Below are positions 45,161 to 53,218 of a stretch of 64,000 nucleotides of DNA, piece after piece. The notes under the pieces were generated by a model. The model was not told the DNA's origin. It saw only the letters and a list, made by a program, of their open reading frames with translations, and made no database searches. The stretch's first letter is position 1. Each line of letters starts with the position of its first letter. Source of the DNA: Minicystis rosea (GTDB lineage: Bacteria; Myxococcota_A; Polyangia; Polyangiales; Polyangiaceae); contig CP016211.1 of assembly GCA_001931535.1 (NCBI GenBank), positions 13,903,501 to 13,967,500 on the forward strand. Reading direction: 5' to 3'. The position numbers and the translations under genes are program-made.

Positions 45161-47187
45161 TTCGGCTTGCTCTCTCCTTGTTTCGGCTTCGCGACGCGCG
45201 GGCCGCGCGCTTTCCGGCGGACCGTGACGTCGAAGGCCGCCGCGTCGGAGGCCCGCTTTGCCACGGGATCACCCGGCACTGCGCTGATGACGTCGGCAGG
45301 GACACCGGCGTCCACGAACACCTTTTTCACGGCCTCGGCGCGTGCGGCCGCGATCTCCGCGCCCCGGATCGACGTGTCGCCTGCGCGATCCGGGTAAGTC
45401 TCGATCACCACCGAGCCGAGCGGCGCGTGCCCGCGCGCGAGCTGCGCCATCATCCGTGCCTGCTTCAGGAGCGCGGGCGGCATCGCGGCCTTGCCCGCGG
45501 CGAAGCGGGCGGGCGCCCCGATCACGACCACGCGATCGCCGTCCCAGCGGACGAGCGAGCGCGCGTTCGGCTCCGGGCAGCCGTCCTCGTCGGTGACGCC
45601 GTCGATCGTCTCCGCCTCGTTCGGGCACCGATCTTGTGCATCGAGGACGCCGTCCTCGTCGTTGTCGGGCTCGGAGCAGCCGTCGGCGTCCTGGAAGCCG
45701 TCGCGATCCTCGGGATCGTTCGGGCACTTGTCCTGCGCGTCGGGGACGCCGTCGCCGTCGTTGTCGAGATCGGGGCAGCCGTCGCTGTCTTGAAATCCGT
45801 CGCGATCTTCCGGCTCGTTCGGACACTTGTCCTGCGCGTCGGGGATGCCGTCGCCGTCGTTGTCGGGATCGGGGCAGCCGTCGCTGTCTTGAAATCCGTC
45901 GCGATCCTCGGCCTCGCTGCGGCACTTGTCCTGCGCGTCGGGGACGCCGTCGTTGTCGTCGTCGTCGTCGGGGCAGCCGTCGGCGTCCTGATGGCCGTCG
46001 AAGTCTTCGGCGGCGTCGCGGCACTTGTCCTTGGCGTCGGGGATGCCGTCGCCGTCGTTGTCGGGATCGGGGCAGCCGTCGGCGTCTTGGTAGCCGTCGC
46101 GATCTTCAGGGACGGTCGGGCACTTGTCGTCGCGATCGGGGATGCCGTCGCCGTCGGTGTCGCGGCCCGTGGGCGCATAGCGGATGGCGAAGTCGAGGCG
46201 GTACTTGGGCGAGGTGACCGCGTGCTTGACGAAGGGCACGGCCGCGCCGCCGCCGAGGCTCACCACCACGTCGCCGCCGAGGAGGCGCGCGTTGCTGAGC
46301 GACGCGATCCACTCGGCCGGCAAGAGCGGCTTCGGGACGTCATCGGAAGCATCGCGCGGGTCGAGCCGCTGGGCCGAGATCGTCGGCGCCGCAAACATCT
46401 CCGCGCCGACGGTGAGCCAGCGGTCACGGAGCACGTCCACCGAGGCGCCGAGCGCGCCGCCGATCTGCGTGCCCATGGTGGCGCTGCCGAGCGAGACCTC
46501 GGAGCGCACACGCGCGAAGGTCTCCGCCGCGATGAGCACGCGACCGATGCGCCAATCGAAGGCGATCGAGGGCGCGAAGACGGCCCCGGGCGCGGAGGCG
46601 AAGCCGGCGCGGCTGCCGACGGGCACGCCCATCTCGAAGCGCGCGGTGAGCGCGGGGCCATCGGTGATGGGACGCGCGCTCGCGCCGTTCGGGCCCGGCG
46701 GCGAGCCGGTGCGCGGGCGCGTGAGCAACGCGAGGGCGAAGCCGAAGCGGAAGTCGCGGACCGCGCTGCGCGGGAGGCCGGCGCCTCCACCGATGATCCC
46801 CGCGAGGCCCGCGCCGCTCTGGTAGAGCGTGGCCGGCGCGGCGAGCGTGAGCTCGAGCCGATCCGTGATGCCGAGCGCGAACAGGAGCGTGGCGTCGAAG
46901 CGATCGTCGACGGCGAAGACGGCGGAGCCCTGCGCATCGACGCTGTCGACCGTGAGGCCGAGGGGCTGCTTGAAGTACGTGCCCACGAGGCCGAACGAGA
47001 GCTGGCTCGCCGGCGTGGTGGTGGTGCCGCCGATGGAGAAGAAGCTCCCGCTGCCGGCGTGCGGCCAGAGGTTGTCGACGTCGACGCAGGTGGAGACGCC
47101 CTTCTGCGGATCACACCCGCCGGCGCGCGCTTCCGTGACGAAGAACGTGGGGAGCGCCGCCGCGATGACGAACCAGGCCGAACGCAT
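45157..47187 (-). CDS. OmpA-like outer membrane protein with thrombospondin type 3 repeats
   Basis: 676 residues. Signal peptide (MRSAWFVIAAALPTFFVTEA, cleavage after ARA). Residues 25 to about 330 are a beta-barrel-like region with alternating hydrophobic strands (QLSFGLVGTYFKQPLGLTVD, DRLELTLAAPATLYQSG, VLIAAETFARVRSEVSLG). Then come six thrombospondin type 3 repeats of 36 residues, rich in DxDxDGxxD calcium loops (DTDGDGIPDRDDKCP, DNDGDGVPDAQDKCP). The last 130 residues are OmpA-like (GSVVIETYPDRAGDTSIRGA, IAAARAEAVKKVFVDAGVPA) with a peptidoglycan-binding look. The fold joins outer membrane and cell wall. Coupled to the PPC protein by ATGA. Confidence 0.92.
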   Translation of the reverse strand: MRSAWFVIAAALPTFFVTEARAGGCDPQKGVSTCVDVDNLWPHAGSGSFFSIGGTTTTPASQLSFGLVGTYFKQPLGLTVDSVDAQGSAVFAVDDRFDATLLFALGITDRLELTLAAPATLYQSGAGLAGIIGGGAGLPRSAVRDFRFGFALALLTRPRTGSPPGPNGASARPITDGPALTARFEMGVPVGSRAGFASAPGAVFAPSIAFDWRIGRVLIAAETFARVRSEVSLGSATMGTQIGGALGASVDVLRDRWLTVGAEMFAAPTISAQRLDPRDASDDVPKPLLPAEWIASLSNARLLGGDVVVSLGGGAAVPFVKHAVTSPKYRLDFAIRYAPTGRDTDGDGIPDRDDKCPTVPEDRDGYQDADGCPDPDNDGDGIPDAKDKCRDAAEDFDGHQDADGCPDDDDDNDGVPDAQDKCRSEAEDRDGFQDSDGCPDPDNDGDGIPDAQDKCPNEPEDRDGFQDSDGCPDLDNDGDGVPDAQDKCPNDPEDRDGFQDADGCSEPDNDEDGVLDAQDRCPNEAETIDGVTDEDGCPEPNARSLVRWDGDRVVVIGAPARFAAGKAAMPPALLKQARMMAQLARGHAPLGSVVIETYPDRAGDTSIRGAEIAAARAEAVKKVFVDAGVPADVISAVPGDPVAKRASDAAAFDVTVRRKARGPRVAKPKQGESKPK

Positions 47188-47334
47188 CCGGAGAGCACGT
47201 CTACACCGGGGTGGCCCATGGCCGGAAGCGCAATCGTAGCGCGGCGCCGATCTTGCTGTGCGCCGGCATTCTCGACGATTCTCGGGCCGGGGCCGCACGG
47301 CGTTGGGCACAGGCTGACACAGGAGCTGAAAAGC

Positions 47335-48543
47335 ATGATCGATCGATCCCTCCGTCATCGCGGGTTCGCCCGCCGTCTGCTCGAAGTCATGGGCGTGTCC
47401 TCGATCGCGGCCGCGTCGTTCGCGGCGTGCGGCGGCAAGGTCGTCGTCGAAACGGACAACGGCGGTGGAGGCGGCGGCTTCACCACGTCGAGCACCGTCA
47501 CCACCAGCAGCAACGGCGGCGCCGGCGGCGCGGTCGAGTGCGATCCGGGCACGGGGCAGCCCGTGTCGACGATCTGCGTGTTCGGTCAGGGCGCCTGCGC
47601 GCCCGTCGGCGCGGCCGGCCTCGATCAGGTCCTCGCGGACGAGGCCGGCGTGTGCAACGCGGTCGCGGACTTCTTTCAGTGCTGCGAGCTGAAAGGGCTC
47701 TCGCAGATCTTCTGCGGGCCCGATCCCAAGCCGAACGGCGGCTGCTGCTACGGCGTCCTCATCGAGGACACCGTCCTCTGCGGCGTGGGTCGGCCCTTCG
47801 TCGTCGCGGGCATCGCGCGCACGGCGCCTTCACACGCGCGCGCCGATTGGTCCGCGGCGCAGGCGCCCATGATCGATGATCTCGATCCCGCGACGCGCGC
47901 CGCCCTCGCCGCGTCGTGGACGCGCGAGGCTCGCTTCGAGCACGCCTCGGTGGCGTCGTTCGCGCGGCTCGCGCTCGAGCTGCTCGCCGTGGGGGCTCCG
48001 GCCGATTTGGTGCGCGACGCGCAGCGCGCCATGGGCGACGAGATCCGTCATGCGGAGCTCTGCTTTGCGCTCGCGAGCCGCTACGCAGGGGAAGCCGTGG
48101 GCCCGGGGCCGATCGCGATGGATGGCGCGCTCGGTTGCACGTCGCTCGCGGAGCTCGCGGCCGCGACGGTGCGCGAAGGCTGCATCGGCGAGACCGTCGC
48201 GGCCTTGGTTGCCGAAGAAGCACGCGATGTGGCCCGCGATCCGGCGGTGCGCGCGGCGCTCGACGTGATCGCGGCCGACGAGGCCGAGCACGCGGCCATG
48301 GCGTGGCGTCTCGTGGCGTGGGCCCATCGTGAAGGGGACGCCGAGGTGCGCGCCGCGATCGCCGCGGCCTTCGCGACGGCGGTGGAAGCTCCGAACGACA
48401 CGCTGCCCGAAGGCATCGACTCGGCGCGCTTCCGAGCGCACGGGCGACCGCTGCCGGCGGACGTGCGCGCGGTGGCGGCGAGCGCGCTGTCCGAGGTGAT
48501 CCGACCGAGCGCGGCTGCGCTCCTCGGATCCCTAGCGGGTTGA
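47335..48543 (+). CDS. lipoprotein with ferritin-like diiron domain
   Basis: 402 residues from an ATG preceded by AGGAGCTG. The signal region has an RR pair (GFARRLLEVMG) and a lipobox FAAC (Cys32), so it may go out by Tat as a folded, metal-loaded protein. A Gly/Ser/Thr linker and a Cys-rich domain of about 100 residues follow. The last 220 residues are a four-helix ferritin-like domain with the ligand series EARFEHASVASFARLALELL, MGDEIRHAELCFALASRY, LVAEEARDVARD and ADEAEHAAMAWRLV. Those Glu and His positions fit two iron sites. Ferritin-like proteins outside the cytoplasm on a lipid anchor are uncommon. A double-hairpin element follows the stop. Confidence 0.85.
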   Translation: MIDRSLRHRGFARRLLEVMGVSSIAAASFAACGGKVVVETDNGGGGGGFTTSSTVTTSSNGGAGGAVECDPGTGQPVSTICVFGQGACAPVGAAGLDQVLADEAGVCNAVADFFQCCELKGLSQIFCGPDPKPNGGCCYGVLIEDTVLCGVGRPFVVAGIARTAPSHARADWSAAQAPMIDDLDPATRAALAASWTREARFEHASVASFARLALELLAVGAPADLVRDAQRAMGDEIRHAELCFALASRYAGEAVGPGPIAMDGALGCTSLAELAAATVREGCIGETVAALVAEEARDVARDPAVRAALDVIAADEAEHAAMAWRLVAWAHREGDAEVRAAIAAAFATAVEAPNDTLPEGIDSARFRAHGRPLPADVRAVAASALSEVIRPSAAALLGSLAG

Positions 48544-48548
48544 TTCCC

Positions 48549-48591
48549 GGGAGAGGGCTCGCGCCCTCTCCCTCCACCGAGCAAAGCTCGG
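48549..48591. terminator. double hairpin after ferritin-like gene
   Basis: GGGAGAGGGC (48549-48558) pairs perfectly with GCCCTCTCCC (48563-48572), loop TCGC. Right after it CCGAGC (48577-48582) pairs with GCTCGG (48586-48591), loop AAA. This two-stem form, GAGGGC-tcgc-GCCCTC followed by CCGAGC-GCTCGG, looks like a dispersed palindromic element that ends transcription. The remaining 296 bases to the Maf start have no gene. Confidence 0.7.
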
Positions 48592-48887
48592 CGGAGCCTC
48601 CCACACCCCGAACCACCCGAGCCTGCTTGAACGTCGCGCCGCTTCGGGCCTAGCGTCGGTTTTCTCATCCAGCTCCTGATTCCCGAGACGATTCGAGCTT
48701 GGTGCCCCTCGCGGTGTGGGCGCGAAGCTCCAAAACATCCTGGAAAACCCGACCGAATCGCGGGGCGGCGGCCTCGGGCATCGTGCTCGAGCCCGCCGTG
48801 ACGTCGAAGAGGCGGGCCTTCGTTCGGTGACGGAGGCGGCGCGTGCCTTCCGCTCCCCGTCGATCCGCGCTAGGTGGGCGCGCGTCG

Positions 48888-49502
48888 ATGATCTCCGCCG
48901 CCAAACCCCTCCTCCTCGGATCCGGCTCGCCGCGCCGCCGCGAGATCCTCTCCACGTTGGGCCTGCCGCTCGTGGTCGCGTCCGCGTCGATCGACGAGAC
49001 GCCGCGCGCGGAGGAGGCGCCGCTCGATTACCTCGGGCGCGTCACGCTCGACAAGCTCTCCGCCGTCGCGCGCTTGCCCGAGGCGGCGCGCGCCGGTGCG
49101 GTGCTGGTCGCGGACACGACGGTGATCCTCGACGAGCGCCCGCTCGGCAAGCCCGCCGACGAAGCGGAGGCCCGCGCGATGCTGCGCGCGCTCTCGGGCC
49201 GCGCCCATCACGTCTCCACCTGCTTCGCGATCGCGGGCGCGGACGATCCGGCGCGCCCGCGTCACACGGAGACGGTGACCTCGCGCGTCGTGTTCCGCGC
49301 GCTCGACGAGGACGAGATCGCAGCCTACGCCGCGACCGGCGAAGGGCTCGACAAAGCGGGCGCCTACGCCATTCAAGGCATCGGTGCCTTCGCGGTGGCG
49401 CGGGTCGAAGGCTCGTACTCCAACGTCGTGGGCCTCCCGGCGTGCGAGGTGATCGCGGCGCTGCGATCGACTGGGTTGCTCGCGCGGTTCCCGCTGCCGT
49501 GA
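48888..49502 (+). CDS. maf: Maf family nucleotide pyrophosphatase
   Basis: 204 residues. The N-terminal LLLGSGSPRRREILSTLGLP is the Maf phosphate-binding signature (S-x-S-P-R-R). The middle has VLVADTTVILDERPLGKPAD and KAGAYAIQGIGAFAVARVEG, both family hallmarks, and VEGSYSNVVGLPACEV near the end. Maf hydrolyses non-canonical or modified nucleoside triphosphates and has been linked to septum formation. The start is one codon before an ISAAKP segment; GTG/ATG alternatives upstream are Arg-rich. Its stop overlaps the next start (GTGA). Confidence 0.94.
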   Translation: MISAAKPLLLGSGSPRRREILSTLGLPLVVASASIDETPRAEEAPLDYLGRVTLDKLSAVARLPEAARAGAVLVADTTVILDERPLGKPADEAEARAMLRALSGRAHHVSTCFAIAGADDPARPRHTETVTSRVVFRALDEDEIAAYAATGEGLDKAGAYAIQGIGAFAVARVEGSYSNVVGLPACEVIAALRSTGLLARFPLP

Positions 49503-50947
49503 GCGACGCGCCGAGCTCGCGATCTCGCCGCGCGACGGATCGCGCCGCGCGTTGGGGTGACTCCCTCGCGGTCACGGCGATCGCGCTCGTCGCGCGGCTC
49601 GCGGTCGTGGTCTGGGCGGCGTCGCGCATCCCGCCGTCGGCGGATGGAACCTATTACCAGCGCATCGCGGAGCGCGTCGCCGCGGGGCTCGGGTACACCT
49701 GGCTCTGGCCCGATGGAGTGATCACCTACGCCGCGCACTACCCGGTCGGCTACCCCGGATTGATCGGCGCCGTGTATGCGATCACCGGCCCGCGGCCCGC
49801 GGCTGCGATGGCCCTCAACGCCGTGCTCGGCGCGCTCGCGGCGCTCGCCGCGCATCGCCTCGCCGTGCGCGCCTCCGGCCTCGCGCCGCGCGCTCGCGGC
49901 CTCGCGCTCGCCGCCGGTCTGCTCGTCGCGCTCCATCCGGGCCTCGTCGCCTACACGCCCGCAATCATGACCGAGGGCATCACCGCTTCGCTCCTCGTCT
50001 GCGCGGCCGCGGTGGTGGCGTGGGCCCGCGATCGCGGAGAGTGCGGGCCGCGATCGTCGTGGCCCATCGCGCTCGTCGGCTTGATGGTCGGGCTCGCCAC
50101 CCTCGTGCGCCCGCAGTCGCTCGTGCTCGCGCCGGTGCTCGGTCTGTTGGCCGCGCCGATCGGCGCATCTCCGCGGTGGCGGGCGGCGTTCGCGGCCATC
50201 GCGACCGCGGTGGCCGTGCTCGTGTGCGCGCCGTGGACCGCGCGCAACTGCGTGCACATGAAGCACTGCGCCCTCGTGAGCGTGAACGGCGGGTGGAACC
50301 TGCTCATCGGCGCCGACGAGGCGTCGACGGGCGCGTGGTCTCCGATCAAGGTCCCCGACGCGTGCCGCGAGGTCTACGACGAAGCCCAGAAGGACGTGTG
50401 CTTCGGACAGGAGGCGCGTCGCTACATTCGACAGCATCCGCTCGCGTGGCTCGCGCTCGCGCCGCGCAAGCTCGCGGCCACGTTCGACTATGCGGGCGCT
50501 GCGCCTTGGTATCTGCACGAGGCCAACCGCGCGGCGTTTCCCTACGAAGCCAAGGTGCGCCTCGGCGTGGCCGAGACCCTCTTCGAGCGCCTCGTCCTGC
50601 TCTTCGCGCTCGGTTGGGCCGCGCGCCGCGTCGCGCCCGACGAGGGCCGCCTCCGTGTCGTGCGTGTGGCCGTGGCCGCGGCCGGCGCTGTTTTCGTGCT
50701 CGCCGTGCACGCTTGGGTCGCGTGGCTCGCGCTCGCTTTGGCCGGGCTTCTGCGCGGTCGCGCGCTTCTGCGCGGGCCCGTGCTCGGCAGCGCGACGGTG
50801 GCCGTCATCGCCGCGACGGCGGCGACGCACGCCGTTTTCTTCGGCGCAGGGCGGTATTCGCTCGTGGTGTTTCCGCTCCTCACCGCGCTTTCGCCAATGG
50901 TCTTCGCACGCTCCGAGGCGTCGTCCGCCGCGCGATCGACCGCGTAG
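49499..50947 (+). CDS. multi-membrane glycosyltransferase-like protein (PMT/ArnT superfamily)
   Basis: 482 residues, GTG start overlapping the Maf stop. About ten membrane helices are visible, starting LAVTAIALVARLAVVVWAAS. The first loop after helix 1 reads ADGTYYQRIAERVAAGLGYT, with Asp-Gly and a Tyr pair in the position of the conserved D-E/D-x-x-Y of GT-C glycosyltransferases (dolichyl-phosphate-mannose or ArnT-like). HYPVGYPGLIGAVYAITGPR fits the second conserved loop. Enzymes of this type transfer a sugar from a lipid carrier to protein or lipid A. The acceptor is unknown. Confidence 0.8.
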   Translation: MSDAPSSRSRRATDRAARWGDSLAVTAIALVARLAVVVWAASRIPPSADGTYYQRIAERVAAGLGYTWLWPDGVITYAAHYPVGYPGLIGAVYAITGPRPAAAMALNAVLGALAALAAHRLAVRASGLAPRARGLALAAGLLVALHPGLVAYTPAIMTEGITASLLVCAAAVVAWARDRGECGPRSSWPIALVGLMVGLATLVRPQSLVLAPVLGLLAAPIGASPRWRAAFAAIATAVAVLVCAPWTARNCVHMKHCALVSVNGGWNLLIGADEASTGAWSPIKVPDACREVYDEAQKDVCFGQEARRYIRQHPLAWLALAPRKLAATFDYAGAAPWYLHEANRAAFPYEAKVRLGVAETLFERLVLLFALGWAARRVAPDEGRLRVVRVAVAAAGAVFVLAVHAWVAWLALALAGLLRGRALLRGPVLGSATVAVIAATAATHAVFFGAGRYSLVVFPLLTALSPMVFARSEASSAARSTA

Positions 50948-50979
50948 ACGCGCCCGCGGGCCACGTGTAGCTTCCGGAT

Positions 50980-53202
50980 GTGCCGGAACAAACGGCTTAC
51001 CTCGATCTGCGCGGTGAAAAGCTCCCCACCGACGTCGCGGTGATTCGCTACGCCGCGCGCGAAGCCATCTCACGGCCCTACGAAATCCAGGTCGAGCTCT
51101 CCACGGCCGACCCCGGATATCGCATCGACGCCTGCCTGCGCACGAGCGTGCTCCTCACGCTCATCGACGCCGTGCAGGGACAGCGTGTCTTTCACGGTGT
51201 CGTCGATCATGCCGAGTTCATCGGCTGGACGGGCACCCACTACCATTTCACGATTCGGCTCCGCCCCGCGCTGGCCGCCCTCGCGCACCGGGAAGATTCG
51301 CGCATCTTCCAGGAGCAATCGGTCCTCGACGTCATCAAGACCATCTTCTCCGAGGCGGGGATCGCGCGCGTCGACGATCAGACCAAAGCCTCGTACGAGC
51401 CGCGCGAGCTCATCGTCCAATACCGCGAGTCGCAGCTCAATTTCGTGCAGCGGCTCATGGAGGACGAGGGCATCTTCTATTTCTTCCGCCACGAGCCCGA
51501 GGGGCACACGCTCGTGCTCGGCGACACGCCCGAAGCCTTCGTGCCTTCGGATGACGCGCCCGAGGTCTCCTTCGCGATGGCGCAGGGCATCGGCGGGCTG
51601 CCGCTCGACGACTTCTCGCGCACGCGATCGCTGCGCACGAGCGCGGTGCGCCTCCGCGACTTCGATTTCGAGAAGCCGGGCGTCAAGCCCGACGCCAAGA
51701 TCCCCGCCAAAGAAGCGTGGAGCATGCCCCACTACGAGTACCCGGGCGGCTTCGTCAAAGGCGCGGTGGGCTCGCAGCGGGCCACCGCGCGGATGCGCGA
51801 GCTCCGGCGCGACGCGGACATCGTGCGCGGATCGAGCCGCGCCATCGGCCTCCGTTGCGGCGTTCCCTTCGCCGTCGACGGGGCCGCGCAGCCCACGCTC
51901 AACGGCGAGTTCGTGATCGTCGAGCTCTACTCCCGCGGCGAGCAGACGCTGGAGAGCGGCGGCGACAACGCGGTCTGCGAGAACGAGTTCGTCGGCATCC
52001 CGCGGAACGCGTCCTACGCGCCGGCGCGCGTGGCGCGGAGGCCGCGCATCCGCGGCATCCAGACGGCCACGGTCGCGGGCCCGAGCGGCGCCGAGCAGGC
52101 CATCCACGTCGATCGGTACGGGCGCATCAAGGTGCGTTTCCCCTGGGATCGCGTGAGCCAGCAGGACGGTACGTCGAGCCCGTGGCTGCGCGTCGCCCAG
52201 CTCCCCATGGGCGGATCGATGATCCTCCCGCGCGTGACGTGGGAGGTTTCCGTCGCCTTCCTCGAAGGCGATCCCGATCGCCCGCTCGTGTTGGGGCGCC
52301 TCTACAACGCGGAGAAGACGCCGCCGTACGCGCTCCCGGGGACGCAGGCTTCCGGCTCTCTGCGCAGCACCTCGTCGCCCGGCGGCGCGGGCGTCAACGA
52401 GATCTCGATGGCGGACTCCGGCGGCAGCCAGGGGTGGAACATGCACGCCGCCAAGGATCTCAACATCCGCGTCAATCACGACAAGAAGGAGAAGGTCGGC
52501 GTCGACGAGACCCACAACGTCACCGTCAACGTGCAAGTCTCCGTGGGCGCGAACGACAAGCTCACCGTCGGCGGCAACCAGGCGCTCGACGTGGGCGCCG
52601 TGCTCAGCCACCACATCGGCGGCACGCTCGCGGTCAAGGTCGGCGGCAACGAGACCGACAACGCCACCGCCAACTACGTGGAGAAGGTCTCCGGCGATCG
52701 CAAATACGACGTCGGCGGCAACATGATCACCATCTCCAACACGGTGAAGCTCGACGTCGGCGGCAACCTCGAGCGCACCGTGGGCACGGCGGACGTGATC
52801 GGATCGGTCGCCTCGATCCAGACCAACATCGGCGGCAACTTCGACGAGAACGTGGGCGCCGTGAAGATCGAGCTCATGAAGGGCACGAGCAGCGAGACGG
52901 TGGGCGGCTCGAAGAACCTCACCTCGCTCGCCGCCGAGCTCCACCTCGTGAGCGGCAACATGGAGAGCTCCGCCGACGCCTCGGTGACGAACCTCGTCGG
53001 CGGGCTGCACTACGAGAAGATCGCCGGCGACTACACCATCAAGGCCCCGATCGTGGCCATGATCGGAGCCATCGGCGATCTCAAGGGCGGCGGCAGCTCG
53101 CTCAAGCTGGGCGGCGGCCCGGTGGTGCTCACGGGCTCGCAGGTGAACATCACCACGGCCCTCTTGGTCAAGCTGGGTGGGTCGTTGACGATGGGCTCGT
53201 GA
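50980..53202 (+). CDS. VgrG spike protein 1
   Basis: 740 residues, GTG start. Residues 1-330 are the gp27-like/Phage_GPD part (VEFIGW-like VVDHAEFIGWTGTHYHFTIR, FQEQSVLDVIKTIFSEAGIA, YRESQLNFVQRLMEDEGIFY). Residues 358-450 are the gp5-like OB domain (HVDRYGRIKVRFPWD, GSMILPRVTWEVSVAFLEGD). From about 487 to the end runs the beta-helix tail with GGN spaced repeats (LDVGGNLERTVG, VGANDKLTVGGNQ). No effector domain at the end. It is the first of three VgrG genes in line, the next starting 16 bases on. VgrG trimers sit at the tip of type VI secretion and related contractile machines. Confidence 0.92.
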   Translation: MPEQTAYLDLRGEKLPTDVAVIRYAAREAISRPYEIQVELSTADPGYRIDACLRTSVLLTLIDAVQGQRVFHGVVDHAEFIGWTGTHYHFTIRLRPALAALAHREDSRIFQEQSVLDVIKTIFSEAGIARVDDQTKASYEPRELIVQYRESQLNFVQRLMEDEGIFYFFRHEPEGHTLVLGDTPEAFVPSDDAPEVSFAMAQGIGGLPLDDFSRTRSLRTSAVRLRDFDFEKPGVKPDAKIPAKEAWSMPHYEYPGGFVKGAVGSQRATARMRELRRDADIVRGSSRAIGLRCGVPFAVDGAAQPTLNGEFVIVELYSRGEQTLESGGDNAVCENEFVGIPRNASYAPARVARRPRIRGIQTATVAGPSGAEQAIHVDRYGRIKVRFPWDRVSQQDGTSSPWLRVAQLPMGGSMILPRVTWEVSVAFLEGDPDRPLVLGRLYNAEKTPPYALPGTQASGSLRSTSSPGGAGVNEISMADSGGSQGWNMHAAKDLNIRVNHDKKEKVGVDETHNVTVNVQVSVGANDKLTVGGNQALDVGAVLSHHIGGTLAVKVGGNETDNATANYVEKVSGDRKYDVGGNMITISNTVKLDVGGNLERTVGTADVIGSVASIQTNIGGNFDENVGAVKIELMKGTSSETVGGSKNLTSLAAELHLVSGNMESSADASVTNLVGGLHYEKIAGDYTIKAPIVAMIGAIGDLKGGGSSLKLGGGPVVLTGSQVNITTALLVKLGGSLTMGS

Positions 53203-53218
53203 ACGGAGCAGTGGGGCG

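Noticed and set aside
45178..47334. upstream part of an 1121-residue plus-strand ORF
   Set aside because: Shadow of the OmpA/TSP3 gene; the real gene begins at 47335 with a lipoprotein signal and ribosome binding site.
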